Source: an uncultured Bacteroidales bacterium (GTDB taxonomy: Bacteria; Bacteroidota; Bacteroidia; Bacteroidales; Bacteroidaceae). Taken from it: DNA of 40,593 nucleotides. A program made the translations under genes and the position numbers. This document shows, piece after piece, positions 17,182 to 24,529 of this stretch. The stretch lies in assembly GCA_902783885.1 (NCBI GenBank), contig CACZSQ010000074.1, positions 1 through 40,593 of the forward strand. The letters run 5' to 3'. How positions within the stretch are numbered: the stretch's first letter is position 1; each line of letters starts with the position of its first letter. Under the pieces are notes generated by a model. The model had not been told where the DNA came from and made no database searches. It worked only from the letters and a program-made list of their open reading frames with translations.

Positions 17182-17225
17182 AAAAAAGAGACAAGAAAAG
17201 AGCCAAGGCCCAAAGCCTTGACTCT
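17182..17225 (-). terminator. Intrinsic terminator of the 1386-residue protein gene
   Basis: On the reverse strand AGAGTCAAGGC pairs with GCCTTGGCTCT (one G-U pair; plus-strand arms 17199-17209 and 17215-17225) across a 5-nt loop. It is followed by TTTTC and then a run of nine T. It lies 31 nt after the stop of the gene at 17256-21416. Confidence 0.82.
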
Positions 17226-17255
17226 CTAATTATAGGTTTGCGCGTATGCGCGTGC

Positions 17256-20200
17256 TTATTTCACGGCAACTTTCTTGCCATTGACAATGTAGATACCAGC
17301 CTTGTTGAGGTTCTGCACACGCTGGCCGGCTAGGTTGTAAATCACCGGCTGATCTGCAGCTTCGCCCTTGACATTCTGAATGGCTGTAACAGTGACACCG
17401 TCGAGACTGTAGTCCGTCACATTCCTAAGGCCAGTAGCATCCATATATTTCGAAATACTACCCTTAACCCAAACAGTCATGTGGAACTTGTTTGCGTTGT
17501 CTGCCAAGTTGAGGTCTGTACGAGCAGCACTCTTACCAGCCAATTGTATGGGTGCAATATCATCAATTGCGGTTGCATCCTCAGCATCGGCAATGAGGAT
17601 ATTAGTAACATTTACAGTAAGGGGATTACCCTGCTTATCTATTCCCTCTGGAGCATCAGTAGTGAACATTGCAGTAGTTTCATTCAAAGTTCCACCATTG
17701 ATATAGCCGACAATGATACCCTTTACCCATGCGTCCTTCTGGAGCACCTCAGAAGTAGAAGTAGCATTGAATGCACGAAGGTCTGCGACCGTATACGGCT
17801 TCTCCAATGTGCCGTCTGCATCGGACGTTACAGCTACTACCAGCACTGCAGAAGCGCCCTTGAATTTAGCTGTTTGAGCTACGGATGCCGTGATGTTGGC
17901 TGCACCGACACCCACAACGGTGATATTACCCTGATTATCGACGGTAGCTACTTCAGGATTGCTGGACTCATAAGAAACTGCGCCATCTGAATTGGTTGTG
18001 AACACGGCATCCACTGCATCTCCGACTTTCACCTGCACACGTTCCACAGACCAAGCCACTTCTGGTTTCTGGAGCTCAGCCTCAGATGTCTTCATAATAT
18101 CATCCTTCGAACGAGGATATATCTGAATTGTAGTCGCTTCTTCCTTGACATAGATAGCAACAAAACCTGTGATATTGTAAGTTTCCTGCGGATCAAATGT
18201 CAAATCAGTAGCAAGCTTCCAGTTGTCGCGAACAACGATTGAGTTTTCTGACTCATCAACAAAAGTGATATTACGGCTTGCCCAAGCTTCAGCTGCAGGG
18301 GTCACGTCCTTGATAACAACGAGTTCATTCTCGTATGCTTTGACTTTATCCACGAGGTCTGCAATCTGAACTTCCTGGGCTGTCACTTCATTGCCCTCGG
18401 AGTGGACTGTCAAATCAGAGATAGATTTAATCGCAATTTCTGTCAAGCCATTGTAGAGGTAGAGGTCGCCCTGCACTTTCGCAGAGATTCTGTTACCGGC
18501 AGCTATTCCAGAATTCGTTCCGTAAAGGAGCATCGCGTCTGTACCGTCTGTGACATAAACAGAGGAGCCATTGACATAGGTGACGAGGACATCCTGAGCG
18601 TTGTATGTGACAGCGGTCTTTGTAGCCGTTGCATCAGCCTTGAGGTCGGCAATCTTCGTGTAGCCCTCTTCTTCCTGGCCCTGACTAATCGTGATGACGC
18701 TGGTAACAACCTTGCTGACCTTGTCGCCCGTCACGGCGATAGCCTTCACGGTCGTCGTCTCCTCGACGGTGAACGGTGCGCTGTAGAGAGTTCCGGTCTG
18801 AGCGGTAGGCTCTGTGCCATCTAAGGTGTAATAGATGACGGAGCCCTCAGCAACTGAGATGGAAACCTGCTGAGCAGTCTCATAAGTGCCTGTTGCAGGC
18901 GTAATCACCGGAAGGGTTTCTTCAGGATTACCCTCCGTTTTACCGTCCAGACTCCAGTTGGTGACATTCTTGACACCGGCAACACCAAAGTACTTCTCAA
19001 TCGTGCCATAAACCCAAACCTGCTTTCCGAGCAAGTCTGCATTGTCTTGCAGATTCAAAGCGGCGCGAGCTGCTGACTTGTTGGCCAGTGCCACAGGCAT
19101 CATACTTGCCGTTTCGCTTTCGTTAGCGGCATCTGCAAGAACAATGTTGGAAGCCACTGCATTCTCGCCGCCTTCCTTCACCAGGTTGGTCATAGTATTA
19201 TTGGCGCTGGCAACGATATAACCTTTCACCCATACTTTCTCGGATGCTTGATCAGGATTATAGCGAGCCATTGCATCGCCCACGGAATAGGGATGAGCCA
19301 ACGAGCCGTCAGCATCGCCAGATGTAACAGAAATATCCAGGACTGCGGTAGCGCCCTTAAATGCAGCCGTAGCAGCAACCGTAGCAGTAATCTTAGCTGT
19401 GCCTGCGCCCACAATGGTGATGACGCCTTGCTCGTTCACGGTAGCGACATCAGTATTGCTGGATTCATAAGTGACTGCGCCATCGGAATTTGTGGAGAAG
19501 GAAGCCTCAACAGCATCGCCCAGCGTCACATGCACGCTCTCCACGCTCCAGGCGGCTTCAGGAGTTTCCCACTCGTCCTCCTCCGGATTAACAATATCCC
19601 CTTCATCACGGGGGTTGAGTTGAACGGTGGTGCCGTTCTGATCTTCAAAGATTGAGATAATACCAGTCACCTCATAGGAAGCGAGTGTGTTGAAAGCATA
19701 ATTCGACAGGGCATTGAACTTATCCCTGACAATCAGTCCGCTTTCATCTTCGTCGAGGAACAGGATGTTCTTATTTTCCAATGCGGAAGCCTGTGGAGTC
19801 AGTCCTTCAAGCACTACCAGCTCGCTTTCATAGTTCTTAGGTTCATTCATGATTTCACTCACTGTAGCAGCCTGTGGAACGACGTCATTGTCGCTGGAGG
19901 TCACCGTGCAGTCATAAGTTGCATTGGAGATTTCGGTCAAGCCCTGATAGATAACGAGCTGACCCTTGATGGAGCCGCTGATCTTGTCACCGGCCTTGAT
20001 GTCCTTGTTCTCGCCATAGATCAGCAGGCCATCTGTGCCATCAAAGAGGAATACGTTCTTACCGTTCACATAAGTAACGAGGACATCCGTCACATTCAGC
20101 TGTACAAATTCGCCCTCTTTCGTAACAGTCTTCTTGGCGTCAGCCAGCGTGTTGAGCTCTGGGATTTGAGCGCTACCTGTCTTCTCGACTTTGGTAGCAA

Positions 20201-21416
20201 CAATATTTCCATATTTGTTGTTGCTGCTCTGATAGACGAAGAAACCTGTCACCGTGACATTGTCGCTCACGGCGATGTCCGTCATCATGTCAGCAGCTGC
20301 TAAGATAGAGCCTGTAGCGGTGGCCCCCTCGATGGAGAAGTTGTTGTAGTTGCCAACGCTCGTCATGGTTCCGCTCACCTTGACGAAAGTGACAGCGGGA
20401 GCAGCCACAAGGGCATCAAAAGCAGTACCGTCTAAGACGGTAGCAGTGGGATAGTTGACAGCAGCCGTACCAGTCTTTGTGATGGTCGTATTGCTAAACT
20501 GCAGGCAACCGCCATAAGCGCTCACCTTACCGGACACAGCCACCACATCGCCGACAGCGACCTCTGGAGCAGCACCAAGATGAACATAGATATAACCTGT
20601 TCCGTCGCCAATCAGGACACCTGTCTTGGTAATGCCCATGACCGTGGCCGTGGTGCTGGCCTGCTCAACAGCGCCGCCGGCGATGACGTCAGCAATCGTC
20701 TGTGTCTGCAGAGTCTCGATGGTGATGACATTCTCAACAACATCACTGGAGTTCTGGCCTTTCACGGCGATAGCCTTCACGGTCGTCGTTTCGCTGACGC
20801 TGAAGGGAGCGGTATATTCGATGCTGTTGGAAGTGGGAGTGCTGCCATTGGTCGTATAGTAAATCTTTGCACCTTCCACAGCTGAGATGGTCACTTCCTG
20901 GGCAGAATAATAGGTTCCTGTCGCAGGCTTGATGACAGGCGCAGCAACAAAATCAGGATTCACAGCGCCCACTGTGACTACGAAATCAGTGAAGCAAAAC
21001 TGTCCGGCCTTCGCGTCGCCATCCGAGCCATAGTTGGCTTTCTCGCCGACAGTAAAGGTTACCGTTGACGCATTACCATTCCAGGTGACAGTCTCATCAC
21101 CTTTAGCCTGCGCTGCAACCACACCCTGGTCTGCGGTAATCGGAGCCAGACGCTTCTTGCCTTGGGTGGAAAGGTTAAACACGATGGACGTCATGTTGCC
21201 CGAGGTGCTGGTGATTGTGATGGAGCCCTTGGCATAGATACGTAGATCCAGTTCTTTAGCATTGTAAGCGGGGGTGGTTTGGCCGTTGTTCTTTTCCGTA
21301 GTAAAAGAAATGTCTCCGGCGGACCCGCTCACGTCCGTAGGAGTTACGGTCACCTGTGCTTTAGCCAAGCCGCACACAGCCAGCAAGGCAAACAAAAACA
21401 AGTAGAATTTTCTCAT
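17256..21416 (-). CDS. Giant secreted modular protein (CHB_HEX, OB-fold and Big2-type repeats), T9SS-sorted
   Basis: This 1386-residue protein has a signal peptide (MRKFYLFLFALLAVCGLAKAQ) and a T9SS sorting tail (VIYNLAGQRV...AGIYIVNGKKVAVK). The middle contains no catalytic motif. A composite block occurs twice. It consists of a chitobiase/hexosaminidase C-terminal-like module (157-235 and 833-912), DUF5689/OB-like modules (about 420-610 and 917-1110, each with DVLVTYVNG and YQGLTEI or YNGLTEI), a Big2 Ig-like module (about 622-700 and 1119-1198, each with TNSDGAV.YESSN), and a DUF6359-like OB fold (700-825 and 1199-1340, each with KSAAR..LNL.DNA). An extra OB-like segment lies at about 240-415. 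A binding or adhesive role is likely. Its OB-type modules match those of the nuclease locus, so nucleic-acid binding is a reasonable but unproven guess. Confidence 0.85.
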   Translation of the reverse strand: MRKFYLFLFALLAVCGLAKAQVTVTPTDVSGSAGDISFTTEKNNGQTTPAYNAKELDLRIYAKGSITITSTSGNMTSIVFNLSTQGKKRLAPITADQGVVAAQAKGDETVTWNGNASTVTFTVGEKANYGSDGDAKAGQFCFTDFVVTVGAVNPDFVAAPVIKPATGTYYSAQEVTISAVEGAKIYYTTNGSTPTSNSIEYTAPFSVSETTTVKAIAVKGQNSSDVVENVITIETLQTQTIADVIAGGAVEQASTTATVMGITKTGVLIGDGTGYIYVHLGAAPEVAVGDVVAVSGKVSAYGGCLQFSNTTITKTGTAAVNYPTATVLDGTAFDALVAAPAVTFVKVSGTMTSVGNYNNFSIEGATATGSILAAADMMTDIAVSDNVTVTGFFVYQSSNNKYGNIVATKVEKTGSAQIPELNTLADAKKTVTKEGEFVQLNVTDVLVTYVNGKNVFLFDGTDGLLIYGENKDIKAGDKISGSIKGQLVIYQGLTEISNATYDCTVTSSDNDVVPQAATVSEIMNEPKNYESELVVLEGLTPQASALENKNILFLDEDESGLIVRDKFNALSNYAFNTLASYEVTGIISIFEDQNGTTVQLNPRDEGDIVNPEEDEWETPEAAWSVESVHVTLGDAVEASFSTNSDGAVTYESSNTDVATVNEQGVITIVGAGTAKITATVAATAAFKGATAVLDISVTSGDADGSLAHPYSVGDAMARYNPDQASEKVWVKGYIVASANNTMTNLVKEGGENAVASNIVLADAANESETASMMPVALANKSAARAALNLQDNADLLGKQVWVYGTIEKYFGVAGVKNVTNWSLDGKTEGNPEETLPVITPATGTYETAQQVSISVAEGSVIYYTLDGTEPTAQTGTLYSAPFTVEETTTVKAIAVTGDKVSKVVTSVITISQGQEEEGYTKIADLKADATATKTAVTYNAQDVLVTYVNGSSVYVTDGTDAMLLYGTNSGIAAGNRISAKVQGDLYLYNGLTEIAIKSISDLTVHSEGNEVTAQEVQIADLVDKVKAYENELVVIKDVTPAAEAWASRNITFVDESENSIVVRDNWKLATDLTFDPQETYNITGFVAIYVKEEATTIQIYPRSKDDIMKTSEAELQKPEVAWSVERVQVKVGDAVDAVFTTNSDGAVSYESSNPEVATVDNQGNITVVGVGAANITASVAQTAKFKGASAVLVVAVTSDADGTLEKPYTVADLRAFNATSTSEVLQKDAWVKGIIVGYINGGTLNETTAMFTTDAPEGIDKQGNPLTVNVTNILIADAEDATAIDDIAPIQLAGKSAARTDLNLADNANKFHMTVWVKGSISKYMDATGLRNVTDYSLDGVTVTAIQNVKGEAADQPVIYNLAGQRVQNLNKAGIYIVNGKKVAVK

Positions 21417-21447
21417 AGTTTTTTTGGTTTTTTAAGTGAATACGCGG

Positions 21448-21478
21448 CAAAGATAGTGAAAGGAATCCGAACCACAAA
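21448..21478 (-). promoter_or_regulatory. Promoter of the 1386-residue protein gene
   Basis: The reverse strand has TTTG at 21478-21475, a 19-nt spacer and TATCTTTG at 21455-21448. The plus-strand sequence GAACCACAAAA around the -33 box also occurs at the endonuclease I operon promoter, with the same spacing to GGCAAAGATAG. Confidence 0.82.
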
Positions 21479-21557
21479 ATAAAAACAATTCTTTTATTTC
21501 TATCAAGAAAGATATTTATCAACTCAACTTTCGGAAGGGCTTTTATCTTTTGTGCAT

Positions 21558-21637
21558 AAGACCTGGGTCTTCTGTCCTAAAGACACAGGTCTTAACGGCC
21601 GAAGACCTAAGTCTTAAGCCCCGAAGACCCAGGTCTT
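21558..21637. repeat. Four 14-bp palindromes with an exact 22-bp period
   Basis: AAGACCTGGGTCTT (21558-21571), AAGACACAGGTCTT (21580-21593), AAGACCTAAGTCTT (21602-21615) and AAGACCCAGGTCTT (21624-21637) share AAGAC...GTCTT and start exactly 22 bp apart. The 8-bp spacers differ. The array lies 80-160 bp upstream of the -33 box of the 1386-residue protein gene, in a 395-bp gap without genes. A tandem operator on one face of the helix, or a string of RNA hairpins, would both fit. Confidence 0.85.
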
Positions 21638-21642
21638 AAAAA

Positions 21643-21677
21643 TCCCCTCCCCGCCTCCCATCCAAGGGGAGGAGATA
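21643..21677 (-). repeat. Solo, degenerate copy of the G/C-rich palindromic unit
   Basis: The reverse strand reads CTCCTCCCCTTGGATGGGAG and continues GCGGGGAGGGGATT. It keeps the layout C-rich arm, short loop, GGGAGG, CGGGG of the REP-like unit seen at 24.4-36.4 kb. It is the most diverged copy, has no inverted partner nearby, and lies just upstream of the 22-bp-period palindrome array. Confidence 0.5.
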
Positions 21678-21739
21678 GGAAAGGTGAGGCGAAAAAAAAT
21701 GGGATGCGTTTTTTGAGCCACGAATTACATGGCCAAAGA

Positions 21740-21766
21740 GGCCGTGTCGCTCCTTACGACACAGCC
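21740..21766 (-). terminator. Hairpin downstream of the Spy/CpxP-like gene
   Basis: GGCCGTGTCG (21740-21749) pairs with CGACACAGCC (21757-21766) across a 7-nt loop, with one G-U pair on the reverse strand. It follows the stop at 21812 by about 45 nt. The following U-tract is poor (TCTTT), so terminator function is uncertain. Confidence 0.5.
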
Positions 21767-21811
21767 CCTCGCTCAAAAATGGAATGTATGGATAAAGTGT
21801 TTGTGTTGTTC

Positions 21812-22387
21812 TTAGAAAGATTCCGGGCCACCGAAACCGCCCTGACCGCCGAAGCCTCCACGGCCTCCGCCAAAGCCACCACGGCCACCACGGCCACCTT
21901 GACCACGGCCGCCCATCTGACCACGGACACGGTTCTGCTGGGGCTGGAACACCCTGAGCAGTTGCTGCGGGGTGAGGAAGGATGAGAATTCAGCACAGTA
22001 TTTCTTCTGAATATCGAGTCGCTGCTGCGATTGCTGAATCTGGTTCTCCTGACGAGTAAACAATTCCTGCAAGCGAGCGGTGGCTGCGGCATCCGTCAGT
22101 TCCTTCTTCTCTTTGCGGTCCTGCTGAGCAGAAGCCCCTGTCTCACCGTCGGTCTGCTGACGCTGCGGTCGCAAAGCCACCAGTTCAGCCTGATATTTTT
22201 CATAGACGGGTTCAAACTTCGCCTTCTGCTCATCGGAAAGCTTCAAATCCTTGATAAGGCGTTCTTTCTGGCGTGTTTGCATCTCTGCACGACGGTTTTC
22301 CCCATCGTTGTCTGTTTGTGCGTTTGTGCTATTGATGCTGCCTAAAGTCATAGCAGCAAAAGCAATCATAAAGAATGATGTTTTCAT
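21812..22387 (-). CDS. Spy/CpxP-like periplasmic protein with a Gly/Arg-rich tail
   Basis: This 191-residue protein has a signal peptide (about the first 24 residues, ending NAQ). A helical, charged body (about 25-145) holds two LTxxQ-like motifs (LSDEQKAKF and LTPQQLLRV), the signature of the Spy/CpxP/LTXXQ family of periplasmic chaperones and metal or stress sensors. The last ~40 residues are a low-complexity tail of GGRGG and GGFGG repeats resembling RGG boxes. RGG tails usually bind RNA or undergo phase separation inside cells, so one on an exported protein is odd. The gene is flanked by a terminator upstream and a weak hairpin downstream, so it is probably transcribed alone. Function is inferred from the family only. 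Confidence 0.65.
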   Translation of the reverse strand: MKTSFFMIAFAAMTLGSINSTNAQTDNDGENRRAEMQTRQKERLIKDLKLSDEQKAKFEPVYEKYQAELVALRPQRQQTDGETGASAQQDRKEKKELTDAAATARLQELFTRQENQIQQSQQRLDIQKKYCAEFSSFLTPQQLLRVFQPQQNRVRGQMGGRGQGGRGGRGGFGGGRGGFGGQGGFGGPESF

Positions 22388-22458
22388 AATGTGCGAATGT
22401 TAAATATAATATCGTTGGGTAAATGGTTCATTTTTCTGCCAGCATTACTCCTTCGACC

Positions 22459-22489
22459 AAAAAAAAGCGAGAAGGTTTATCCTTCCCGC
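22459..22489 (-). terminator. Intrinsic terminator of the DUF5715 gene
   Basis: On the reverse strand GCGGGAAGG pairs with CCTTCTCGC (plus-strand arms 22467-22475 and 22481-22489, one G-U pair) across a 5-nt loop and is followed by eight T. It lies 58 nt after the stop at 22547. Confidence 0.88.
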
Positions 22490-22546
22490 ATAATTTAAGA
22501 CAACTTAACAATTCGACGTCAGTTGTTGATGATAAACGGTGTTAAA

Positions 22547-23356
22547 TCAGCGCACTGTGATGTGGAAGTAGCCCTGCTTCACCTCGTATTTCACATAGCA
22601 AAGGCCTTCTTCCCTGATATCCCGCAATACCTCCGCAAGGACAAACTTCAGGGAATCGTTGCGCACAGCCCGGCGATGGGGGTCCCCGGGCGGAGCCACG
22701 GTGTGGTAACGGTTGTAGGAGATATCAAACGTAGTTCCAAAGCGATGGCAACTCTGCTCCGAAGCATTACCGTTGATGCGGCGCAGGCGGCGCACATCCT
22801 CCTCGGTACGCAAGACGCTGGTGACAATGAGCTTATGGAGGGGGATTCCTTTCACAGCTAGAGAATCAAGGAACCTACGGCTAATCTGTTGCAGCAAATG
22901 ACTGGCCTTAGGCACCAGATAAGGGATGCTGCTTCTCATGGCTGGGTCCATCTGATAATAGGGGTTCGCGCCGACAAACAAGAGGTCCTTCTTGCGTTGC
23001 TCGGCATCGGCACGGTTCTCGACAGGCGGCACACCGTTGGCACAAGCAACGGGGTACTGAATCTCCTGCAAGTCAGGAAAGCAGTCGTGATATGAGTGCA
23101 CGCTCCTGATTCTGTGCTTATGGCTGAAATCCAGCCGTGGCATGGGATTGACGGCCAGCAGTTCAGCCCCTTGGGACTTTCTCGTCGGAGTATCGTTGCC
23201 CACGCTGTCCGTAGCAGCGACAGCCGTATCGCTCGAAGTCGTCTCAATCACACCCGGCTTACACAAGCGAATAACAAAAAGCACCAATACCACAGCGCTC
23301 ACCAGCTGTACATATTGGCGTTTGGTTGGAGGAAATTTAATTTTCGGCAGTTCCAT
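22547..23356 (-). CDS. DUF5715 family protein, M15-peptidase-like
   Basis: This 269-residue protein is called from the ATG at 23356 (MELPKIKFPPTKRQ). The frame is open 24 codons further, but that extension contains a promoter -7 box. A single membrane anchor lies at about 17-33, then a linker and a domain with 'SVLRTEEDVRRLRR...NASEQSCHRFGTTFDISY' and the C-terminal 'YEVKQGYFHITVR'. His-x6-Asp (204 and 211) and the later His265 match the zinc ligands of LAS/M15 peptidases (VanY/VanX type). It may therefore cut peptidoglycan cross-links, anchored in the inner membrane and facing the periplasm. DUF5715 is the closest named family I recognise; activity is unproven. It is divergent from phoH, with under 150 nt between the starts. 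Confidence 0.72.
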   Translation of the reverse strand: MELPKIKFPPTKRQYVQLVSAVVLVLFVIRLCKPGVIETTSSDTAVAATDSVGNDTPTRKSQGAELLAVNPMPRLDFSHKHRIRSVHSYHDCFPDLQEIQYPVACANGVPPVENRADAEQRKKDLLFVGANPYYQMDPAMRSSIPYLVPKASHLLQQISRRFLDSLAVKGIPLHKLIVTSVLRTEEDVRRLRRINGNASEQSCHRFGTTFDISYNRYHTVAPPGDPHRRAVRNDSLKFVLAEVLRDIREEGLCYVKYEVKQGYFHITVR

Positions 23357-23364
23357 TTCGGCTG

Positions 23365-23372
23365 CAAAGGTA
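23365..23372 (-). promoter_or_regulatory. -7 box of the DUF5715 gene, nearly leaderless
   Basis: The reverse strand reads TACCTTTG, ending 9 nt before the ATG at 23356. If used, the transcript would begin only about 4-5 nt before the start codon. It decides the start against the longer frame. No strong -33 TTTG was recognised. Confidence 0.6.
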
Positions 23373-23467
23373 TGAAAGTTCAGAGAAAGGAGCAAGAAGA
23401 AAAGGCAGTTATTTTGGGTCATTTGCAAAAATGCAAACCAAATGCTTTATATGTCGAAGAAAACCAT

Positions 23468-23475
23468 TATCTTTG
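23468..23475 (+). promoter_or_regulatory. -7 box of the phoH operon
   Basis: TATCTTTG, a full TAnnTTTG match, lies 20 nt before the ATG at 23496 and inside the longer open frame that begins at 23442. It supports the shorter PhoH start. The -33 region is weak. Confidence 0.65.
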
Positions 23476-23495
23476 CGCCCGAAAATATACCACGG

Positions 23496-24467
23496 ATGAC
23501 AGAAAAACATTTTATCCTCGAAGAAGCTGACCCCATCCTTTTCTATGGTGTCAACAATGCCAATATGCAAATGATCAAGGCGCTGTTCCCGAAAATGCGC
23601 ATTGTAGCCCGTGGCAATGTCATCAAAGCCATGGGCGATGAAGAGGACTTATGCGCCTTCGAGGAGAATCTGGAGAAGCTTCAAGCCCACTGCAATCATT
23701 ACAACAGCCTGAGCGAGGAGGATATCTTGCACATCATTAAGGGCGAACGCACCCGCCGCGACGGCATCACCGGGGCCATCGTCTTCAGCGTTACCGGTAA
23801 GCCCATCACGGCGCGCAGCGAAAACCAGCAACGCCTTGTCAGCGCCTTTGAGACTCACGACATGGTTTTTGCCATTGGCCCTGCTGGCTCTGGAAAAACC
23901 TATACGAGCATTGCCCTCGCCGTGCGAGCCTTGAAGAACAAGGAGGTACGCCGCATCATCCTTTCGCGTCCTGCGGTGGAAGCCGGAGAGAAACTAGGGT
24001 TCCTGCCAGGTGACATGAAGGAGAAGATTGATCCGTATCTGCAACCGCTCTACGACGCACTCGAAGACATGATACCACGCCAGAAGCTCAATGAGATGAT
24101 GGAGCAGAACATCATACAGATTGCACCGCTGGCTTTCATGCGAGGACGCACGCTGAACGACGCCGTCGTCATCCTCGACGAGGCTCAGAACACCACGCCT
24201 GCACAAATCAAGATGTTCCTCACCCGCATGGGCATGAACACCAAGATGATTATCACAGGCGACAGGACACAGATCGACCTGCCCCGTCCCCAGAAGAGCG
24301 GTCTCATAGAAGCCTTGCAAATCCTACACGACGTCGAAGGAATCGCTGTGATTGAACTGAACCAGAAGGATATCGTACGACACAGACTCGTGACACGAAT
24401 CGTGGAAGCTTATCATCAACACGAGCGGACTCTCTCTCCTGTCCCTCCCTCGCAGGACGGGGAGTAG
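23496..24467 (+). CDS. phoH: PhoH-like P-loop ATPase
   Basis: This 323-residue protein starts MTEKHFILEEADPILFYGVNN. The upstream in-frame ATGs lie in or before the promoter. An N-terminal KH-like region (1-95) precedes the PhoH ATPase domain, with Walker A GPAGSGKT (128-135), 'SRPAVEAGEKLGFLPGDMKEKIDPY', 'FMRGRTLNDAVVILDEAQN' (Walker B) and 'MIITGDRTQIDLP'. The family acts in RNA metabolism and ribosome maturation alongside YbeY. It is the first gene of phoH-purC-ubiE-aroE. The last 12-13 residues (RTLSPVPPSQDGE) and the stop codon come from a palindromic repeat unit and are not part of the normal PhoH end. Confidence 0.93.
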   Translation: MTEKHFILEEADPILFYGVNNANMQMIKALFPKMRIVARGNVIKAMGDEEDLCAFEENLEKLQAHCNHYNSLSEEDILHIIKGERTRRDGITGAIVFSVTGKPITARSENQQRLVSAFETHDMVFAIGPAGSGKTYTSIALAVRALKNKEVRRIILSRPAVEAGEKLGFLPGDMKEKIDPYLQPLYDALEDMIPRQKLNEMMEQNIIQIAPLAFMRGRTLNDAVVILDEAQNTTPAQIKMFLTRMGMNTKMIITGDRTQIDLPRPQKSGLIEALQILHDVEGIAVIELNQKDIVRHRLVTRIVEAYHQHERTLSPVPPSQDGE

Positions 24468-24469
24468 TC
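24429..24469 (-). repeat. REP-like unit forming the C-terminus and stop of phoH (left arm of the phoH|purC pair)
   Basis: The reverse strand reads ACTCCCCGTCCTGCGAGGGA followed by GGGACAGGAGAGAGAGT, the unit in inverted orientation relative to the copy in purC 90 nt downstream. It includes the phoH stop codon (24465-24467). Its flanks match those of the copy at the end of pth (CGGAC outside; GAGTA...ACC.TTCAA inside). Confidence 0.8.
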
Positions 24470-24529
24470 ACCATTCAAAATGAGAGATTATAACAAGAAA
24501 AACGTCGCATAAATCTACTGAATCCTACT

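Noticed and set aside
21558..21637. CRISPR array
   Set aside because: The repeats are 14-bp palindromes with 8-bp spacers, far too short, and no cas genes are present.
23442..23495. Longer PhoH start
   Set aside because: The extension contains the TATCTTTG promoter box and does not resemble PhoH N-termini.
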